Assembly: GCF_003368325.1 (NCBI RefSeq)
Contig: NZ_CP031467.1
Coordinates: forward strand, 3,906,001 to 3,970,000
DNA from: Paraburkholderia caffeinilytica
Lineage (GTDB): Bacteria; Pseudomonadota; Gammaproteobacteria; Burkholderiales; Burkholderiaceae
DNA length: 64,000 nt
Direction of reading: 5' to 3'
Position numbers and translations under genes: made by a program. Shown here piece after piece: positions 55,221 to 63,683 of this stretch. Each line of letters begins with the position of its first letter. Within the stretch, counting starts at the first letter, position 1. The notes under the pieces were generated by a model, which was given only the letters and a program-made list of their open reading frames with translations, was not told where the DNA came from and did not search any database.

Positions 55221-57923
55221 ATGACCTATCAAGTTCTCGCACGCAAATGGCGGCCGAAGGATTTTGCTTCGCTCGTCGGACAGGAGCACGTGGTGCGCGC
55301 GCTCACGCACGCGCTCGACGGTGGCCGTCTGCATCATGCCTATCTGTTTACCGGCACTCGCGGCGTCGGCAAAACCACGCTGTCGCGCATCTTTGCCAAG
55401 GCGCTGAATTGCGAAACCGGTGTGACTTCCACCCCGTGTGGCGTGTGCCGCGCGTGCCGCGAGATCGATGAAGGCCGCTTCGTCGACTATGTCGAGATGG
55501 ACGCGGCGAGCAATCGCGGCGTCGACGAGATGGCGGCGCTGCTGGAGCGAGCGGTTTATGCGCCGGTCGACGCGCGCTTCAAGGTCTACATGATCGACGA
55601 AGTGCACATGCTGACCAACCACGCTTTCAACGCGATGTTGAAGACGCTGGAAGAGCCGCCTTCGCACGTCAAATTCATTCTCGCCACGACCGATCCGCAG
55701 AAGATCCCGGTCACGGTGCTGTCGCGCTGTCTGCAGTTCAATCTGAAGCAGATGCCGGCGGGGCACATCGTGTCGCATCTCGAGCACATTCTCGGTGAAG
55801 AGAGCGTGCCGTACGACGCCCAGGCATTGCGCCTGCTCGCGCGCGCGGCCGACGGCTCGATGCGCGACGCGCTCTCGCTGACCGATCAGGCGATCGCCTA
55901 TTCGGCCAATCAGGTGAATGAAGACGCGGTGCGCGGCATGCTCGGCGCGCTCGATCAAAGCTATCTGATTCGCCTGCTCGACGCGCTGGCCGACGGTGAC
56001 GGCGCTGCCGTGCTGGCGGTCGCCGACGAGATGGCGTTGCGCAGCCTGTCGTTTTCGACGGCGCTGCAGGATCTGGCGAGCTTGTTGCACCGAATCGCGT
56101 GGGCGCAGTTCGCGCCGTCGTCGGTATTGGACGAGTGGCCTGAAGCGGGAGATCTGCGTCGGTTTGCCGAGGCGTTGAGCGCCGAGCAGGTACAGTTGTT
56201 CTATCAGATCGCCACGATCGGCCGAAGCGAACTGGGTCTCGCGCCTGATGAATACGCCGGTTTCACGATGACGCTGTTGCGCATGCTGGCATTCGAGCCG
56301 GCGCCCACCGGTGGCGGCGGTACGGCTGCGGCACGGGCGGCAGGGCCGGCGGGGGCGGGTGGCGCGAAGCGCGCCGGCTCGCCGGCGGTCGCTGCGCAAC
56401 AGGCGGTGGCGCCGTCGCGTGCGGTTGACGCGGCGGCCGCGGCGCCGGTGCGCTCGGTCAATCCGGTAGCAGAAGCAAAGCCCGCGACGCCCGGCTCGCA
56501 GCACCCTGCGCTCGCGGGGGCTGCGGAAAGTGCGGACACGCCGAAGCCAACTATGGGTGCGGCGGCAATCGTTCCCAGCTCTGCGACCGCTGTTGCATCC
56601 GCACCCGGGTTCGCCTCAGGCGAAGCGGACGCGGCGTCCACGCCTGCAGCGGCCAACGTCGTCGCCGCACCGGCTTTGGCGCCGTGGCAGGAAGAGCCAT
56701 CAATCGAGCCGAATTTGAGCGATTCGGCGCCTGCAGGCGCGAGCGCGCCCCGAGCGGCTCCGACGCCCGAGGCGATGTCCCCGGCGCCGGCGATCGAAAC
56801 GGTCGAAGCAACCGAAGCAACCGAAGCAATCAAAGTAGCGAGCGCCCCGGCCTTGGCCCCATGGGACGATGTGCCCGCCGAGCCAGCCCCGAGCGAATCA
56901 CTCGCTGTGGTTGCTCCTGATGAATCAGCGACCGCGCCTTCGCTCGGCGCTCCGGCCACAGCCATAGCAGCCGCCATTGCGCGGACAGAAGAGCCCGCAC
57001 CCATAGCGGCATCGCAAGAGCAGCCATCCGCAGCCGACATCCCGCCGCGCCGCGCAGGCGGCGCGAGCGACGCGCTCAATGTATTGCGCAGCGCCGGCCT
57101 GAAAGTGTCGTCGGATCGTGGCCGCGCTACCGCGGCGGCTTCCGCCGCCAGGCCCGCTGCAGCCCCGGCCGCGCCGAAGCCGGCCGCACCGCGCGTGGTC
57201 GTCAATGTGCCGACGCCGGGCGCCCCGCGCCGCGCGCCGCAGCAGGACGCCGCTCCTGCAGCGCGTGCGCCGTCGCCGCAGGCCCAGGAGCCGAACGGCT
57301 CGTCGAGCGCGCCGTGGGACGACATGCCGCCGGATGAATACATGCCGCTCACGGCAGCGGACGAGGGCTATTACGGCCTGCCGGACGACAACTACATGCC
57401 GGTGTTCGACAGCGGACCCGACGACGTCCGCGTGACCGCCGCGCCTGCGCCGACACCCGCGCCGGTGGTCGACAAGCGGCCGTTGCCGCCCGCCGTGCCA
57501 CTCGATCCGCTAGGTTTCCAGGGCGACTGGCCCGCGCTCGCCGTCGATCTGCCGCTCAAGGGCATTTCGTATCAGCTCGCCTTCAACAGCGAATTGATGG
57601 CACTTGAAGGCAGCACGCTCAAACTGAACGTGCCGGTGCCGCAATACGCGGAGGCCTCGCAGGTCGCTAAACTGAAGGCCGCGCTCGCTGAAAAGCTCGG
57701 CCAGAACGTTGACGTGCTGGTCGAAGTCGGTCCGGCACGCCGCACGGCGGCCGCGCACGACGCCGCCATGCGCGCCCAGCGCCAGCAGGAAGCGGAGCGC
57801 GAAATCGGCGCCGATCCGTTCGTGCAGTCGCTGATCCGCGAGTTCGGCGCGAGCATCGTGCCCGGTTCGATCCGCCCGATTACGCAGGACGCCGGCCCGA
57901 ACGGCGCGCCGTCTGCCCACTGA
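55221..57923 (+). CDS. dnaX: DNA polymerase III subunit gamma/tau
   Basis: A 900-residue clamp-loader subunit. The AAA+ domain has Walker A GTRGVGKT (45-52), the zinc cysteines 64, 73, 76 and 79 (CGVCRAC), and the sensor region through about residue 240, followed by the collar domain to about 365. Residues about 365-720 are an Ala/Pro-rich low-complexity linker, then the tau-specific C-terminal polymerase-binding domain. It is longer than E. coli tau (643) because of this linker. I see no A-rich slippery site for gamma. TACAAT ends 6 nt before the ATG with no Shine-Dalgarno, so it may be leaderless. Confidence 0.96.
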   Translation: MTYQVLARKWRPKDFASLVGQEHVVRALTHALDGGRLHHAYLFTGTRGVGKTTLSRIFAKALNCETGVTSTPCGVCRACREIDEGRFVDYVEMDAASNRGVDEMAALLERAVYAPVDARFKVYMIDEVHMLTNHAFNAMLKTLEEPPSHVKFILATTDPQKIPVTVLSRCLQFNLKQMPAGHIVSHLEHILGEESVPYDAQALRLLARAADGSMRDALSLTDQAIAYSANQVNEDAVRGMLGALDQSYLIRLLDALADGDGAAVLAVADEMALRSLSFSTALQDLASLLHRIAWAQFAPSSVLDEWPEAGDLRRFAEALSAEQVQLFYQIATIGRSELGLAPDEYAGFTMTLLRMLAFEPAPTGGGGTAAARAAGPAGAGGAKRAGSPAVAAQQAVAPSRAVDAAAAAPVRSVNPVAEAKPATPGSQHPALAGAAESADTPKPTMGAAAIVPSSATAVASAPGFASGEADAASTPAAANVVAAPALAPWQEEPSIEPNLSDSAPAGASAPRAAPTPEAMSPAPAIETVEATEATEAIKVASAPALAPWDDVPAEPAPSESLAVVAPDESATAPSLGAPATAIAAAIARTEEPAPIAASQEQPSAADIPPRRAGGASDALNVLRSAGLKVSSDRGRATAAASAARPAAAPAAPKPAAPRVVVNVPTPGAPRRAPQQDAAPAARAPSPQAQEPNGSSSAPWDDMPPDEYMPLTAADEGYYGLPDDNYMPVFDSGPDDVRVTAAPAPTPAPVVDKRPLPPAVPLDPLGFQGDWPALAVDLPLKGISYQLAFNSELMALEGSTLKLNVPVPQYAEASQVAKLKAALAEKLGQNVDVLVEVGPARRTAAAHDAAMRAQRQQEAEREIGADPFVQSLIREFGASIVPGSIRPITQDAGPNGAPSAH

Positions 57924-57986
57924 TTCGCCGCGCCTCGTGGCGCACCCGATTTTCCGGATTTCACGCTATCAAGAAGGAGCATGTCC

Positions 57987-58313
57987 ATGATGAAAGGCCA
58001 ACTCGCCGGGCTGATGAAGCAGGCCCAGCAGATGCAGGAAAACATGAAGAAGATGCAGGAGCAGCTTGCATTGATCGAAGTCGAAGGACAGTCGGGCGCA
58101 GGTCTCGTCAAGGTGACGATGACCTGCAAGAACGACGTGCGCCGCGTATCGATCGATCCGAGCCTGCTCGCCGACGACAAGGACATGCTGGAAGACCTGG
58201 TCGCCGCTGCGTTCAACGACGCCGTGCGCAAGGCCGAGGCCACCGCTCAGGAAAAGATGGGCGGTATGACCTCGGGTCTGCCGTTGCCGCCGGGCTTCAA
58301 GCTGCCGTTCTGA
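57987..58313 (+). CDS. ybaB: YbaB/EbfC nucleoid-associated protein
   Basis: A 108-residue DNA-binding protein of the YbaB/EbfC family, starting with the helix [24 protein letters not shown] and the conserved [18 protein letters not shown] strand region. It forms dimers and is almost always between dnaX and recR, as here. ATG 57987 is chosen because GGAG lies 7 nt upstream; the in-frame ATG at 57981 is too close to it. A hairpin without a T-run follows at 58336-58365. Confidence 0.95.
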   Translation: MMKGQLAGLMKQAQQMQENMKKMQEQLALIEVEGQSGAGLVKVTMTCKNDVRRVSIDPSLLADDKDMLEDLVAAAFNDAVRKAEATAQEKMGGMTSGLPLPPGFKLPF

Positions 58314-58335
58314 GCGGCGTCGCTGCAAGAAGGGG

Positions 58336-58365
58336 CTCACGCCGCTGCGTTGAGCGCGGCGTGAG
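58336..58365 (+). terminator. Hairpin after ybaB (no T-run)
   Basis: A 10-bp perfect stem CTCACGCCGC / GCGGCGTGAG with a 10-nt loop lies 22 bp past the ybaB stop. It may attenuate read-through into recR. Confidence 0.45.
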
Positions 58366-58566
58366 TTGAATACGCGGGCTGGGCTCGTTCCAATGCCCGC
58401 TCAGTTCGCAGTTTGCAGTTCCCGGTGCGCGCACGTTTGCATCGGTGCAGTTCGGTTCGGTCTGGTTCAGTCGTCGAGCGTGCCTGCCCGACATGCTGCC
58501 GGGCTGATAGAAACAACTGGAAGACGCGACTGGAAACAACCGCATCGCCACCCGCATGCCGGGCCT

Positions 58567-58596
58567 TACCAGGCCATACCAGGCCATACCAGGCAA
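58567..58596. repeat. 10-bp tandem repeat (TACCAGGCCA)x3 before recR
   Basis: Three adjacent TACCAGGCCA units, the last ending AA, lie 26 bp before the recR ATG. Confidence 0.9.
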
Positions 58597-58622
58597 CACC
58601 CACTTCGACACCGCCGATCTGC

Positions 58623-59219
58623 ATGAAACAACCTTCCGCCTTGTCGGCGCTCGTCGAAGCGCTGCGCGTGCTCCCCGGTGTCGGGCCCAAATCCGCGCAA
58701 CGCATGGCGTACCACCTGATGCAGCACGATCGCGACGGCGCCGAAAAACTCGGCCGCTCGTTGCTGTTCGCGACTGAACATCTGCAGCACTGCGAGAAGT
58801 GCAACACGTTTACCGAAGCGCAGATCTGCGAGGTCTGCCTCGATGAGGCGCGCGATCCCGCGTTGCTGTGCGTCGTCGAGACGCCTGCCGATCAGATCAT
58901 GCTCGAGCAGACGATGACCTATCGCGGCCTCTATTTCGTGCTGATGGGGCGGCTCAGTCCGCTCGACGGCATCGGCCCGAAGGAGATCCATTTCGACCGC
59001 CTGGTCAAGCGCGCGTCGGATGGCATCGTCAAGGAAGTCGTGCTCGCGACCAATTTCACGAATGAAGGCGAGGCCACCGCGCATTACCTCGGGCAGACGC
59101 TCAAGGCACGCGGTCTTACCGTGACGCGCCTCGCGCGAGGCGTGCCGGTGGGCGGCGAACTCGAGTATGTCGACGCCGGCACGATCGCCCGTGCGATGCT
59201 CGACCGGCGCTCGATGTAG
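58623..59219 (+). CDS. recR: Recombination mediator protein RecR
   Basis: A 198-residue RecFOR-pathway protein that loads RecA at gaps. It has the N-terminal HhH ([19 protein letters not shown]), a zinc finger with Cys57, Cys60, Cys69 and Cys72, and a Toprim domain ([22 protein letters not shown]). Length is typical. ATG 58623 matches the family start; the longer open frame upstream crosses repeats and is not used. There is no clear Shine-Dalgarno. Confidence 0.96.
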   Translation: MKQPSALSALVEALRVLPGVGPKSAQRMAYHLMQHDRDGAEKLGRSLLFATEHLQHCEKCNTFTEAQICEVCLDEARDPALLCVVETPADQIMLEQTMTYRGLYFVLMGRLSPLDGIGPKEIHFDRLVKRASDGIVKEVVLATNFTNEGEATAHYLGQTLKARGLTVTRLARGVPVGGELEYVDAGTIARAMLDRRSM

Positions 59220-59342
59220 CGCGATGCGACTGACTGCGCCACGTCGCGGCGCCGGCAACGCCTGAGCGAGCCGCGCGAGGCCGGTCCGCAACGCCGCGCG
59301 CCTCGCACCGTGCTTCGGCCAATACAGACATAGAGGAGACAC

Positions 59343-60575
59343 ATGAGCGTCAACCCCGATTCCAGCGCCACCGCCGCACCGAAAGGCCCGCTCGCCGGCG
59401 TCAAGGTGCTCGAACTCGGCACGCTGATCGCCGGCCCGTTCGCCGCGCGCTTTCTCGGCGAGTTCGGCGCCGACGTCGTCAAGATCGAAGATCCCAAAGG
59501 CGGCGACCCGCTGCGCAAATGGCGCAAGCTCTATCCGGAAGTCGGCGGCACGTCGCTATGGTGGGCCGTTCAGGCGCGCAACAAGAAGTCCGTGACGATC
59601 AATCTGAAAGCCGAAGAGGGCAAGGAGATTGTGCGGCGTCTGGCGAAAGAGGCCGATATCGTCGTCGAGAATTTCCGGCCGGGCTTATTGGAGAAGCTCG
59701 GGCTCGGTTATGACGTTCTGTCGGCCGAGAACCCTGGGCTCGTGATGGTGCGTCTGTCCGGCTACGGCCAGACCGGACCTTATCGTGACCGGCCTGGTTT
59801 TGGGGCGATTGCCGAATCGATGGGCGGTTTGCGCCACATCACCGGGTATCCCGACTTGCCGCCGCCACGCATCGGCATTTCGATCGGCGATTCGATTGCC
59901 GCGCTGCATGGCGTGATCGGCGCATTGATGGCGCTGCATCACAAACAGGTGAACGGCGGCAAAGGGCAGGTCGTCGACGTCGCGCTGTACGAGGCGGTCT
60001 TCAACATGATGGAGAGCGTGGTGCCGGAGTACGGCGTGTACGGCATGGTGCGCGAGCGCACCGGCGCGTCGCTGCCGGGCATCGTGCCGTCGAACACGTA
60101 TCCTTGCCGCGACGGCAGCATCGTCATCGGCGGCAATAGCGACCCGATCTTCAGGCGCTTGATGATCGCCATCGAACGCGACGACCTGGCGAACGATCCA
60201 GCGCTCGCGCACAACGACGGCCGCGTGCCGCGCACCCAGGAAATCGACGGTGCGATCGCCGCGTGGCTCGCCACGCGCACCATCGACGAAGCGCTCGCCG
60301 TGCTGAACGCCGCCGACGTGCCGGTTGGCCGGATTTACAGCGTCGCGGACATGTTCACCGATCCGCAATACATGGCGCGCCAGATGATCCAGCGCTTCAA
60401 ATGGCAGGACGGTCAGGAGATCACACTGCCGTCGGTGACGCCGAAGCTCTCGGAAACCCCCGGCGAAACGCGCTGGCTAGGCCCGGAACTGGGTGAACAT
60501 ACCGATGAAGTCCTGCAATCGCTAGGTTATGATTCTGACCACATTGCAAGGTTGCATGCGCAACAGATTGTGTGA
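59343..60575 (+). CDS. CaiB/BaiF family (class III) CoA-transferase
   Basis: A 410-residue class III CoA-transferase, resembling formyl-CoA and succinyl-CoA-dependent acid CoA-transferases. The catalytic aspartate is probably Asp183 (ISIGDSIAALHG), matching Asp169 of formyl-CoA transferase, with LGTLIAGPFAARFLGEFGADVVKIE at the N-terminus. It would activate a carboxylic acid as its CoA ester. A GAGGAG ribosome site precedes ATG. The ABC importer genes follow 47 nt later on the same strand, so the imported compound could be its substrate. The exact acid is unknown. Confidence 0.93.
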   Translation: MSVNPDSSATAAPKGPLAGVKVLELGTLIAGPFAARFLGEFGADVVKIEDPKGGDPLRKWRKLYPEVGGTSLWWAVQARNKKSVTINLKAEEGKEIVRRLAKEADIVVENFRPGLLEKLGLGYDVLSAENPGLVMVRLSGYGQTGPYRDRPGFGAIAESMGGLRHITGYPDLPPPRIGISIGDSIAALHGVIGALMALHHKQVNGGKGQVVDVALYEAVFNMMESVVPEYGVYGMVRERTGASLPGIVPSNTYPCRDGSIVIGGNSDPIFRRLMIAIERDDLANDPALAHNDGRVPRTQEIDGAIAAWLATRTIDEALAVLNAADVPVGRIYSVADMFTDPQYMARQMIQRFKWQDGQEITLPSVTPKLSETPGETRWLGPELGEHTDEVLQSLGYDSDHIARLHAQQIV

Positions 60576-60621
60576 GTGAGCGCGCGGCAAAAAGACAACA
60601 AAAGTTCGGAGACTAGAGACC

Positions 60622-61659
60622 ATGCAACGCAGAACCTTCCTCGCCGGCACCGCCGCGCTCGCGGGCGCCACGTTCGCCGCTACGCCGCTTGCTTTCGCGC
60701 AAGGCAAACCCGAAACCACCAAGGTGGCGATCGCCGTCGGCGGCAAGAACCTGTTCTATTACTTGCCGCTCACGATTGCCGAGCGTCGCAACTACTTCAA
60801 GGATGAAGGGCTCGACGTCGAAATCTCGGATTTCGCCGGCGGCTCGCAAGCGTTGAAGGCGGCAGTGGGCGGCAGTGCGGATGTGGTCTCCGGCGCATTC
60901 GAGCACACCTTGCTGCTGCAGGCGCAAAAGCAGTCGTTCCGCGAATTCGTGCTGCAAGGGCGTGCTCCGCAGATCGTGCTCGCGATATCGAAGAAGGCGA
61001 TGCCGAACTACAAGTCGATCGCCGATCTGAAGGGGAAGAAAATCGGCGTGACCGCGCCGGGTTCGTCGACCTCGATCATGGCGAGTTTCGTGCTGGCGAA
61101 AGCCGGCTTGACCGCGAAAGACGTCGCATTCATCGGTGTGGGCGCAGGGGCGGGTGCGATCGCGGCGCTGCAGTCGGGCCAGATCGACGCCATCGCCAAT
61201 CTCGACCCGGTGATGACCAAACTCGAGCGCACCGGAGAGATCCGCGTCGTGTCGGACACGCGTACGTTGGCCGATACGCGCAGCGTGTTCGGCGGCGACA
61301 TGCCGGCGGGGTGTCTGTACGCGTCGCAGAGCTTCATCACGAAGAATCCGAACACCACTCAGGCGCTGACCAATGCGATGGTGCGCGCACTCAAGTGGCT
61401 GCAAACGGCGACCGGCAGCGAGCTGATCAATACCGTGCCGGAAGGCTATCTTCTCGGCGACCGCGCGGTGTATCTGGACGCGTGGCAGCACGTGAAGGAG
61501 GCGATGTCGCCGGACGGCCTGATGCCCGCCGATGGCCCGGCCACGTCGCTGAAGACTCTGCAGGCGTTCGATCCGAACGTGCAGGGCAAGCCGATCGATC
61601 TGTCGAAGACGTGGACCAACGACTTCGTCAAGAAAGCGCTGGCGACGGTCAAGGCCTGA
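60622..61659 (+). CDS. ABC transporter substrate-binding protein (NitT/TauT/SsuA-like)
   Basis: A 345-residue periplasmic binding protein of the NMT1/SsuA type. The N-terminus MQRRTFLAGTAALAG has a twin-arginine motif (RRTFL) and a hydrophobic core ending in AFA (24-26), so export by Tat is plausible. The mature domain contains GSADVVSGAFEHTLLLQAQ and GVTAPGSSTSIMASFVLAKAG segments that shape the ligand site. Family ligands include sulfonates, taurine, nitrate, pyrimidines and aromatic acids. The neighbouring CoA-transferase hints at a carboxylate. Confidence 0.92.
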   Translation: MQRRTFLAGTAALAGATFAATPLAFAQGKPETTKVAIAVGGKNLFYYLPLTIAERRNYFKDEGLDVEISDFAGGSQALKAAVGGSADVVSGAFEHTLLLQAQKQSFREFVLQGRAPQIVLAISKKAMPNYKSIADLKGKKIGVTAPGSSTSIMASFVLAKAGLTAKDVAFIGVGAGAGAIAALQSGQIDAIANLDPVMTKLERTGEIRVVSDTRTLADTRSVFGGDMPAGCLYASQSFITKNPNTTQALTNAMVRALKWLQTATGSELINTVPEGYLLGDRAVYLDAWQHVKEAMSPDGLMPADGPATSLKTLQAFDPNVQGKPIDLSKTWTNDFVKKALATVKA

Positions 61660-61770
61660 GTACCGTCGGCGTGAAACCAGGGACGGCAGGTGCCGCGTTC
61701 GCCTCGACCGTCACCGCCGCCGCCATGACGACATGACAAACCGAAACCGATCTTCGAAGCGAGTCGAACG

Positions 61771-62583
61771 ATGACCGTTGCTGCCCTGGCGCTCGACAAC
61801 ATCACCTGCACGTTCGCTGCGCGGGACAACCGCGCGCAGCGCTACACCGCGGTCAAGGACACGACCTTGCGTATTGCGCCGGGTGAATTCGTCTCGGTGG
61901 TCGGCCCGACGGGATGTGGCAAATCCACTTTGCTGAATGTCGGCGCGGGTTTGCTGGAGCCGTCGTCGGGAACGGTCAGCGTGTTCGGCGAGCCGCTCAA
62001 GGGCATCAACCGGCGCGCGGGCTACATGTTCCAGGCCGACGCGCTGATGCCGTGGCGCTCGGCGATCGACAACGTGATGGCAGGCCTCGAGTTTCAGGGC
62101 GTGCCGCCGGCCGAAGCGCGCGGCAAAGCCGACGAATGGTTGAAGCGCGTGGGCCTCGGCGGTTTCGGCGACCGCTATCCGCATCAATTGTCGGGCGGCA
62201 TGCGCAAGCGCGTCGCGATGGCGCAGACGTTGATCCTCGATCCGGACATCATCCTGATGGACGAGCCGTTTTCCGCGCTCGACATCCAGACGCGTCAACT
62301 GATGGAAAACGAGCTGCTCGATTTGTGGGCGGCGAAACGCAAAGCGGTGCTGTTCATCACGCACGATCTCGACGAAGCGATCTCGATGTCCGACCGCGTG
62401 GTGGTGTTGTCGGCGGGACCGGGCACGCATCCGATCGGCGAATTCACAATCGATCTGCCGCGTCCGCGCGACGTCGCCGAGATTCGCGCGCATCCGCGTT
62501 TCGTCGAGTTGCATGCGCAGATCTGGAGTGTGCTGCGCGATGAGGTGCTCAAGGGTTATCAGCAGCAACTCACGGCTGTTTGA
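61771..62583 (+). CDS. ABC transporter ATP-binding protein (SsuB/TauB-like)
   Basis: A 270-residue ATPase with Walker A GPTGCGKS (45-52), signature LSGGM (140-144) and Walker B ILMDEP (161-166), followed by the switch histidine in ITHDLDEAI. It belongs to the NitT/TauT group and energises the permease encoded next. The start ATG has only a weak ribosome site. It lies 111 nt after the binding-protein gene. Confidence 0.94.
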   Translation: MTVAALALDNITCTFAARDNRAQRYTAVKDTTLRIAPGEFVSVVGPTGCGKSTLLNVGAGLLEPSSGTVSVFGEPLKGINRRAGYMFQADALMPWRSAIDNVMAGLEFQGVPPAEARGKADEWLKRVGLGGFGDRYPHQLSGGMRKRVAMAQTLILDPDIILMDEPFSALDIQTRQLMENELLDLWAAKRKAVLFITHDLDEAISMSDRVVVLSAGPGTHPIGEFTIDLPRPRDVAEIRAHPRFVELHAQIWSVLRDEVLKGYQQQLTAV

Positions 62584-62749
62584 GCAGGGCGCGTGGTTGC
62601 GCGTGTTGCGTTGTTGAGTTGCATCGCATTGCGGAGTGGCGTGGGCGTGGTGTGGCTGCACGTACGGATATCCGTAGTTGCATCCTGAAGTGCATCCCGT
62701 CGTTGAGTCCTGTACTAGCGTCGATCAATCGTCTAAGGCAAACCGAGTC

Positions 62750-63574
62750 ATGTGGAAGACGTTGCGCCCGAACCGGGCGAACCTGGTGATCTGGCAATGG
62801 CTGCTGCTCGTGCTGTGCTTCATGCTCTGGTACGTGCTGACCAGTCCGACATTGCTGCCGGCGTTCTATTTCGACGACCCGAACAAAGCCGCATTCTTCT
62901 TCGGCGAGCCGCAGAAGGTGCTGCAGCGAATCTGGGAGTGGTTCACGGGCGGCGAAATCTATCTGCACCTGTGGATCACGCTGGTCGAAACGGTGCTCGC
63001 GTTCGTGCTCGGCACCGCGCTCGGGCTCGGCGTCGGTCTGTGGCTTGCGCTGTCGCCGCTCGCGAGTGCGCTGTTCGATCCGTACATCAAGGCCGCCAAC
63101 TCGATGCCGCGCGTGATTCTCGCGCCGATCTTCGGGGTGTGGTTTGGCCTCGGCATCTGGTCGAAGGTGGCGCTGGGCGTCACGCTGGTGTTTTTTATCG
63201 TGTTCTTCAACGTCTACCAGGGCGTGAAGGAAGTGAGTCCGGTCGTGCTCGCCAACGCGCGGATGCTCGGCGCGAATCGCAAGCAGCTGCTGCGTTTTGT
63301 CTATCTGCCAAGTGCGATGAGCTGGGTGTTTTCGAGCCTGCATACATCGGTGGGCCTGGCGTTCGTCGGCTCGGTGGTGGGGGAATACCTCGGCTCGGCA
63401 CGCGGCGTGGGCTATCTGATCCTGCAAGCCGAAGGCACCTTCGATATCAATACGGTGTTCGCCGGGATTCTCGTGCTGACCGCATTCGCGCTGATTCTCG
63501 ATGCCATCGTCGGGGTTGGCGAGCGGCGACTGATGAAGTGGCAGCCGAAGTCGGGCGATACGGAAAAGCTGTAG
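62750..63574 (+). CDS. ABC transporter permease (SsuC/TauC-like)
   Basis: A 274-residue inner-membrane permease with about six hydrophobic segments. The EAA loop is at VLANARMLGANRKQLLRFVYLPSA, the usual contact with the ATPase. ATG 62750 is preferred; the extra upstream codons are polar and unlike a permease start. A 166-bp spacer with GTTGCG-type words separates it from the ATPase gene, long for an operon but with no terminator. A strong bidirectional terminator follows at 63599-63634. Confidence 0.93.
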   Translation: MWKTLRPNRANLVIWQWLLLVLCFMLWYVLTSPTLLPAFYFDDPNKAAFFFGEPQKVLQRIWEWFTGGEIYLHLWITLVETVLAFVLGTALGLGVGLWLALSPLASALFDPYIKAANSMPRVILAPIFGVWFGLGIWSKVALGVTLVFFIVFFNVYQGVKEVSPVVLANARMLGANRKQLLRFVYLPSAMSWVFSSLHTSVGLAFVGSVVGEYLGSARGVGYLILQAEGTFDINTVFAGILVLTAFALILDAIVGVGERRLMKWQPKSGDTEKL

Positions 63575-63598
63575 CTCCACCTTTCCAACGGCTCAACA

Positions 63599-63634
63599 AA
63601 AACGGCGTGCGGTTTTTAAACCGCGCGCCGTTTT
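63599..63634. terminator. Bidirectional terminator between permease and quinone-reductase-like gene
   Basis: Arms AAAACGGCGTGCGGTTT and AAACCGCGCGCCGTTTT (one G-T pair) around TT, with A/T runs at both ends, separate the convergent genes. Confidence 0.9.
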
Positions 63635-63683
63635 CTTTCCGGGCTTTCCCGCTCGAAGGAGCGGCTGCGGCAGCGCACGGCGC

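Larger units (their letters stand above)
58314..58622. other. 309-bp ybaB-recR spacer
   Basis: Unusually long for this gene pair. It contains the hairpin at 58336-58365 and the 10-bp repeats at 58567-58596. No gene is supported on either strand. Confidence 0.6.
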
